From HRBIN29 sp034431815 (GTDB lineage Bacteria; Chloroflexota; Dehalococcoidia; Tepidiformales; Tepidiformaceae): a DNA stretch of 6,454 nucleotides. A program made the position numbers and the translations under genes. The stretch spans positions 1 through 6,454 of the forward strand of contig DAOUCS010000040.1 in assembly GCA_034431815.1 (NCBI GenBank), written 5' to 3'. Below the pieces are notes generated by a model. The model worked only from the letters and a program-made list of their open reading frames with translations. It did not search any database and was not told the DNA's origin. Positions 6,096 to 6,454 of this stretch are shown piece after piece; positions within the stretch are counted from its first letter, which is position 1; every line of letters begins with the position of its first letter.

Positions 6096-6236
6096 ACGGC
6101 GAATGCCCGGCACGCCAACCGGTAAGCTGGCGTGTCGTGCGGGCTCGAGTGCCCGGAGCCGTAGTCCGCTCGGGGCACGTACACCGAGGAAGGCGACAGC
6201 TCGCGCCCGGACTGGCCCCGCCCGAACATTCGCCGT
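6096..6236. other. Multi-branched inverted-repeat element (candidate structured RNA or MITE-like repeat)
   Basis: A perfect 10-bp outer inverted repeat, ACGGCGAATG (6096-6105) with CATTCGCCGT (6227-6236), closes a 141-bp segment. Inside it are a 10-bp stem with one G-T pair (6108-6117 with 6128-6137, loop 10 nt), a 10-bp stem with one G-G mismatch (6149-6158 or 6159 with 6168-6178, 8-nt loop), and a weak 4-bp stem (6193-6204). The layout is that of a three- or four-way junction RNA. On the minus strand it begins 15 nt after the stop codon at 6251. No direct target duplication is visible at the outer ends, and no known RNA family is recognised. Confidence 0.4.
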
Positions 6237-6250
6237 GCGAGGCCCTGCGG

Positions 6251-6454
6251 TCAGGGGCTGCCGGGAAACGCAGGTTCCGGCGCGACGGCCGGGTCGCGGG
6301 CGGCGATGAGGTCGGCGAGGGTGGCGTACGCCGCGTCGAGCTGCGCCAGCGTCCTCGCGGCGTCTCCCTTCAGGTACGCGCCATCGAGTGCCGCGTGGCA
6401 TGCCTCTGCGACCGGACCGGCCTCGCTGTGCGCCTCGGGGAGGACGGCGCAGGC
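6251..6454 (-). CDS. C-terminal fragment of an Ala-rich helical protein, unknown
   Basis: A minus-strand frame enters from the right edge and stops at TGA (6251-6253), which gives 67 visible residues. The start lies outside the window. Codon third positions are almost all G or C, and positions one and two show ordinary coding bias. The sequence is Ala/Leu-rich with an amphipathic helical look (for example YLKGDAARTLAQLDAAYATL) and ends in a Pro-rich tail, PAFPGSP. Two Cys residues are present but form no recognised motif. No family is recognised. It could be the C terminus of a helical-bundle or sensor protein, but this is not determinable. It runs toward the inverted-repeat element at 6096-6236, which would fall in its 3' untranslated region. 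Confidence 0.7.
   Translation of the reverse strand, partial: ACAVLPEAHSEAGPVAEACHAALDGAYLKGDAARTLAQLDAAYATLADLIAARDPAVAPEPAFPGSP

Larger units (their letters stand above)
5665..6250. other. Intergenic region with strong inverted repeats, no recognised protein gene
   Basis: About 586 bp lie between the dehydrogenase start and the end of the minus-strand gene at the right edge. Open frames in it translate to Arg/Gly/Pro-rich sequence without family resemblance. The dehydrogenase-proximal part has a small AT-rich patch (about 5807-5817) and a hairpin at 5824-5842. The distal part carries a GC-only hairpin (6042-6064) and a multi-stem element (6096-6236). No tRNA, rRNA or known riboswitch core was recognised on either strand. 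Confidence 0.6.

Overview
This is a GC-rich bacterial window whose genes nearly all use G or C at the third codon position. The secreted Pro/Thr-linker cupredoxin, the large GAF-rich hybrid sensor kinase and the Fpg-like glycosylase with a divergent wedge motif would fit a Chloroflexota (Thermomicrobia-like) or high-GC actinobacterial genome. Nothing here fixes the taxon, so this is inference only.

Layout, left to right. (1) The window opens inside a plus-strand gene: a Pro/Thr/Ala-rich linker followed by a type-1 copper (cupredoxin) domain that stops at 398. (2) 399-907 is a gap of about 500 bp with no recognised gene. It is full of perfect inverted repeats: hairpins at 413-440, 485-509, 520-551 and 563-590, and two interleaved stems at 655-725. 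It also holds one coding-like minus-strand small ORF (600-779). (3) 908-3895 (+) is a soluble hybrid histidine kinase with three GAF-like sensor modules, PAS, HisKA, HATPase and a C-terminal receiver. (4) 3828-4679 (-) is a formamidopyrimidine-DNA glycosylase-family repair enzyme, convergent with the kinase and overlapping its 3' end by 68 bp. (5) 4690-5664 (-) is a D-2-hydroxyacid dehydrogenase of the glyoxylate/hydroxypyruvate reductase type, 10 nt upstream of the glycosylase and probably co-transcribed with it. (6) 5665-6250 is a second gap with no protein gene. It contains a GC-only 8-bp hairpin (6042-6064) and a 141-bp segment (6096-6236) closed by a perfect 10-bp inverted repeat that encloses two further 10-bp hairpins. 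(7) 6251-6454 (-) is the C-terminal end of an Ala-rich, probably helical, unrecognised protein that enters from the right edge.

The protein genes belong to known families and do not form an obvious pathway: copper protein or electron transfer outside the cell, cytosolic phosphorelay sensing, base-excision repair, and 2-oxoacid reduction. The least explained material is in the two gaps. The junction-like element at 6096-6236 and the hairpin-rich 413-725 region are the best candidates for undescribed structured RNAs or small mobile repeats. These are hand-found base pairings in high-GC DNA, so covariation and expression evidence would be decisive.
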